Assembly (NCBI GenBank): GCA_024277285.1
Contig: JAJRVM010000261.1
Location: 1 to 7,769, forward strand
Origin: Planctomycetota bacterium
Lineage (GTDB): Bacteria > Planctomycetota > Planctomycetia > Pirellulales > Pirellulaceae
Direction of reading: 5' to 3'
Length of the DNA stretch: 7,769 nucleotides
This document shows, piece by piece, positions 5,840 through 7,769 of this stretch (within the stretch, counting starts at the first letter, position 1; each line of letters starts with the position of its first letter). The notes under the pieces were generated by a model. That model was not told where the DNA came from and made no database searches. It saw only the letters and a list, made by a program, of their open reading frames with translations. Position numbers and translations under genes: made by a program.

Positions 5840-6841
5840 TCACTGCAATACATCAACAACCGTCCGCCCCACGTTGTTGCCCGAGTGGATTTGTTGCACC
5901 TTGTCTGGAAGATCCGCGAAACCGACGGTCTGCGCTACCGCCTCGAGTGATTCGGCGCTAAGTGACTCGCTAATCATCTTCCAGGCCTTCTGACGACGTG
6001 GCATCGGGCACCACGCTGAATCAATACCGCGCAACGTGATTCCACGCAAAATGAATGGATAGACAGTTGTTTTAAGTTTCGTCCCGCCCACGAGACCACA
6101 AGCGGCGACACATCCTTCATTGCGCACCGATCGAAGAAGCGAAGCGAGCATCGCGCCTCCCACCGTGTCGACAACACCAGCCCATTGAGTCGCAAGCATT
6201 GGCCGTTTCGCTTCGTCAATTGCCTGCTCGCGCCTGATGACGCGAGCCGCGCCTAACTCGTGAAGCCACTCGACACGATCCGGTTTTCCCGACACCGCAA
6301 CTACCGTGTAACCGATTTGCGCAAGCAACATGACGGCCAGACACCCCACTCCGCCAGTGGCCCCCGTGACCAGCACCTCACCCGCATCGGGATGGATCGC
6401 ATGATGCTGCAACGCGGCAACACAAAGTCCGGCGGTGAGACCGGCAGTTCCCAACACCATGCTTTGGCGCAATGCTAAGCCCCGCGGCATTGGGACAATC
6501 CATTCCCCGGGCACACGCACGTACTGCGCCCAGCCTCCCCAGCGATCAACGCCCAGCCCATAGCTTGTCACGAGAACCTGGGCACCAACCTGGTATTCGC
6601 TCGAAGCGCTTTCCACGACCGTGCCCGCAGCGTCGATCCCTGGCACGTGGGGAAACGTCCGCGCCACGCCAGGGTGCCCCTGTGCCGCCAACGCATCCTT
6701 GTAATTCACGGACGAGTAGGCCACTTCGATCAGCACCTCGCCATCGGGCAATTCCGCAACAGGGCGCTGCTCGACCGCCGCAACAAACTGATCCGAGTAG
6801 TTCTTCCTGACAACATAACAGCGAAACTCATTCGGCGTCAC
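5840..6841 (-). CDS. acuI: Acryloyl-CoA reductase-type quinone oxidoreductase (YhdH/AcuI family, zinc-independent MDR)
   Basis: A 333-residue medium-chain dehydrogenase/reductase without the zinc-binding cysteines of alcohol dehydrogenases. Family marks: SSVNYKDAL (43-51) in the GroES-like N-terminal domain, GTAGLTAG (131-138), the nucleotide-binding VTGATGGVG (158-166), VDTVGG (224-229), and YPFILRG followed by RGIDS (261-275), all typical of YhdH/YhfP/AcuI. Members characterised in other bacteria reduce acryloyl-CoA to propanoyl-CoA with NADPH, removing a toxic thiol-reactive intermediate. Length matches the E. coli member (324 residues). The start is GTG at 6841, supported by GAGGA about seven bases upstream. 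It lies 69 bp downstream of a same-strand lipoprotein gene and may share its transcript. Its stop codon is one base from the stop of the convergent deacetylase gene. Substrate specificity is inferred from family only. Confidence 0.92.
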   Translation of the reverse strand: MTPNEFRCYVVRKNYSDQFVAAVEQRPVAELPDGEVLIEVAYSSVNYKDALAAQGHPGVARTFPHVPGIDAAGTVVESASSEYQVGAQVLVTSYGLGVDRWGGWAQYVRVPGEWIVPMPRGLALRQSMVLGTAGLTAGLCVAALQHHAIHPDAGEVLVTGATGGVGCLAVMLLAQIGYTVVAVSGKPDRVEWLHELGAARVIRREQAIDEAKRPMLATQWAGVVDTVGGAMLASLLRSVRNEGCVAACGLVGGTKLKTTVYPFILRGITLRGIDSAWCPMPRRQKAWKMISESLSAESLEAVAQTVGFADLPDKVQQIHSGNNVGRTVVDVLQ

Positions 6842-6867
6842 AGTCGGTTCCTCTGCTTGGAGGGTTT

Positions 6868-6879
6868 CGGATCGATCCG
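6868..6879. promoter_or_regulatory. 12-bp perfect palindrome upstream of the oxidoreductase gene
   Basis: CGGATCGATCCG is fully self-complementary and sits 26 bp upstream of the GTG start at 6841, in the 69-bp gap after the lipoprotein gene. Its position would suit an operator for a dimeric regulator, but no regulator gene is adjacent and a chance palindrome built on ATCGAT is possible. Confidence 0.25.
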
Positions 6880-6910
6880 TTCCCCGCGCTCATTCGTCCG
6901 ACGCGTTGAT

Positions 6911-7198
6911 CTACTGGCCCTTTGCGTGGCGTGCCAGAATCTTCTTGGCAGCATCGGCGTCATTCGGTGCCACCGAAAACGATGGACGGCTGCCACTGGG
7001 GTCCATGGCGTAATCAATCCCTTCCTGTTCCAGATCGGAGCAGGTGGGGGCCATCACGTCGAATTCCACTTCCCCGACCTGGACCCAGTCGCCGATATCG
7101 GGAAAGGACACGGAGTCGGTGTCGGAATCGGAACAGCTGCACAGTAGCGTCATTGCTACACAGCACAAACAGTAGCTGATTGCTCTAAATGCTTTCAT
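6911..7198 (-). CDS. Small acidic predicted lipoprotein, 95 residues
   Basis: The N-terminus MKAFRAISYC is followed by a hydrophobic stretch (LCCVAMTLL) and a lipobox-like L-C-S-C at residues 19-22, so signal peptidase II cleavage before Cys22 and lipid attachment are likely. The mature part starts with an acidic serine-rich linker (SDSDTDS), then GDWVQVGEVEFDV and a C-terminal helix rich in Ala and Lys (ADAAKKILARHAKG). I do not recognise a family. A longer frame begins at 7261, but ATG 7198 is clearly right: AAAGGAGGAG lies just upstream (7201-7210), the best ribosome binding site in the window, and the signal peptide begins exactly there. A near-consensus promoter lies about 80 bp upstream. 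Residue 53 is a single further cysteine. Function is unknown. Confidence 0.82.
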   Translation of the reverse strand: MKAFRAISYCLCCVAMTLLCSCSDSDTDSVSFPDIGDWVQVGEVEFDVMAPTCSDLEQEGIDYAMDPSGSRPSFSVAPNDADAAKKILARHAKGQ

Positions 7199-7281
7199 GA
7201 CTCCTCCTTTCAGACTGGACGGATCCGCCGACCACGCGTGTTCTTGGCATAAACGGCTCACGTAGTTTCTTTGTGGCGTCT

Positions 7282-7310
7282 ATTGTACGAAACGCTCAGG
7301 GGAGTCACAA
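7282..7310 (-). promoter_or_regulatory. Sigma70-type promoter for the lipoprotein gene
   Basis: On the minus strand, TTGTGA (7305-7310) and TACAAT (7282-7287) are separated by exactly 17 bp, close to the TTGACA-17-TATAAT consensus. Transcription would begin near 7275, giving a leader of about 77 nt before ATG 7198. This is the best promoter match I found in the window. It is read by eye only. Confidence 0.55.
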
Positions 7311-7334
7311 CGGTTCATTGCTTTCAAGAGGGCC

Positions 7335-7436
7335 TTGGAAGACAAGCAGTTGCTACAGACGCACATCTTGCACAAGACTCGCGAACGTTTGAGTTTGCTG
7401 TCGGATTGGTTGCCCACAGATCGTGAGCGCATGTGA
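7335..7436 (+). CDS. Possible 33-residue ORF or gene remnant
   Basis: From a TTG at 7335 the frame reads LEDKQLLQTHILHKTRERLS, continues with LLSDWLPTDRERM and stops at TGA 7434-7436. The composition (Leu, Lys, Arg, Glu with helical spacing) looks protein-like. The frame is open from a TAG at 7263 but contains no ATG or GTG, and the AGAGGG before the TTG is too close to serve as a normal ribosome binding site. It may be the remnant of a decayed gene, or chance. Confidence 0.18.
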   Translation: MEDKQLLQTHILHKTRERLSLLSDWLPTDRERM

Positions 7437-7600
7437 ACAGCGGCCGCAGTGGGAGCCCTCGCCGGTTTGCCAAACGGTTGTTGTTTGGTAGTATTCAGTT
7501 CTTGTCATTTCCTCCCGTGCAGATGTGGAGGAGTCACGATAAGATAGCGTCTGATCGAAAAACGACGCGAACCGCCGAACATGCACGTTTTGCGCTTCCA

Positions 7601-7674
7601 GCCCTCGTAGCTCAGGTGGATAGAGCATCGGTTTCCTAAACCGAAGGTCACAGGTTCGAGTCCTGTCGGGGGTA
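7601..7674 (+). tRNA. tRNA-Arg (anticodon CCU)
   Basis: A full cloverleaf fits 74 nt: acceptor GCCCTCG pairs with CGGGGGT (with G-U pairs), D arm GCTC/GAGC, anticodon stem TCGGT/ACCGA with loop TTCCTAA, variable loop AGGTC, and T arm ACAGG/CCTGT with loop TTCGAGT. The anticodon is CCT, which reads the arginine codon AGG. The discriminator base is A at 7674 and the 3' CCA is not encoded (TTGG follows), so CCA must be added after transcription. No integrase or duplicated tRNA end is visible downstream within the window. Confidence 0.97.
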
Positions 7675-7691
7675 TTGGTTCACTTTCTCAA

Positions 7692-7712
7692 AACCCGAGC
7701 GACCCACGGGTT
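7692..7712. other. Small hairpin downstream of tRNA-Arg
   Basis: AACCCG (7692-7697) and CGGGTT (7707-7712) form a 6-bp stem with a 9-nt loop 17 nt after the tRNA. No T-run follows directly, so a role in tRNA transcript termination or processing is only a possibility. Confidence 0.25.
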
Positions 7713-7752
7713 AGCTCTGACGCCGTTTTCGTGGTGTTGCGGAAGTCGCCAC

Positions 7753-7761
7753 TTATCCACA
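7753..7761 (+). promoter_or_regulatory. Single perfect DnaA-box match
   Basis: TTATCCACA at 7753-7761 equals the consensus high-affinity DnaA box. It is the only exact copy I found in the window and lies nine bases from the edge, so any cluster would be outside. A lone box does not define an origin; it may be a DnaA-regulated site or chance. Confidence 0.3.
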
Positions 7762-7769
7762 GCGTATGA

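Larger units (their letters stand above)
7262..7600. other. Intergenic region between the lipoprotein and tRNA-Arg genes
   Basis: This stretch holds the lipoprotein promoter (7282-7310), a short protein-like frame at 7335-7436, and the upstream region of the tRNA gene. No clear tRNA promoter was found: TAAGAT near 7541 has no -35 partner at proper spacing. Longer open frames here read across the tRNA and are not credible genes. Confidence 0.5.

Noticed and set aside
5326..5859. 177-codon minus-strand frame
   Set aside because: It is the shadow of the deacetylase gene, whose catalytic motifs are in the plus frame.
6647..7147. 166-codon plus-strand frame
   Set aside because: It runs antisense across the oxidoreductase and lipoprotein genes, both of which have better start signals and family features.
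7601..7769. tRNA-Arg as an integration site of a mobile island
   Set aside because: tRNA genes are common targets, but no integrase, direct repeat of the tRNA 3' end or change in composition is visible within the window.

Overview
The window looks like chromosomal DNA from a planctomycete, probably of the Pirellula/Rhodopirellula group. This placement is an inference. It rests on the moderately GC-rich sequence, loosely packed genes with long intergenic stretches, an orphan ribbon-helix-helix protein of a kind I associate with that phylum, a long type A RNase P RNA, and uneven use of Shine-Dalgarno sites. No 16S or ribosomal protein gene is present to confirm it. No insertion sequence, phage gene, CRISPR array or integrase was seen.

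Layout. Positions 15-230 hold a 98-bp tandem repeat (two full copies and a 20-bp third start). They are followed by about 470 bp with no convincing gene but several small hairpins. A 160-residue ribbon-helix-helix (HicB/Arc-like) protein follows at 727-1209 on the plus strand, with a 23-bp imperfect direct repeat over its stop codon. The RNase P RNA gene (rnpB) lies on the minus strand at 1294-1733, convergent with it. Two plus-strand GTPase genes come next, 1953-3146 and 3116-4786. They overlap by 31 bp and must be co-transcribed. The first has a DUF697/YcjF-like C-terminal region. The second has two N-terminal membrane helices and a C-terminal GTPase domain. A class IV (HDAC11-like) deacetylase gene follows at 4942-5838. 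Its homology continues upstream of any usable in-frame start codon, which points to a one-base frameshift near its 5' end. The minus-strand genes are an acryloyl-CoA reductase-type quinone oxidoreductase (YhdH/AcuI family, 5840-6841), convergent with the deacetylase with one base between the stop codons, and a 95-residue lipoprotein (6911-7198) with a near-consensus promoter and a strong ribosome binding site. The window ends with a tRNA-Arg(CCU) gene at 7601-7674 and a perfect 9-bp DnaA-box match at 7753-7761.

How the genes relate. Most are independent housekeeping or accessory units. The GTPase pair is the only clear functional module: one partner is probably membrane-anchored and the other carries a C-terminal region seen in membrane-associated YcjF-type proteins. 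The lipoprotein and oxidoreductase lie in the same direction 69 bp apart and could share a transcript. The best candidates for something undescribed are the GTPase pair and the HDAC11-like deacetylase with its disrupted 5' end.
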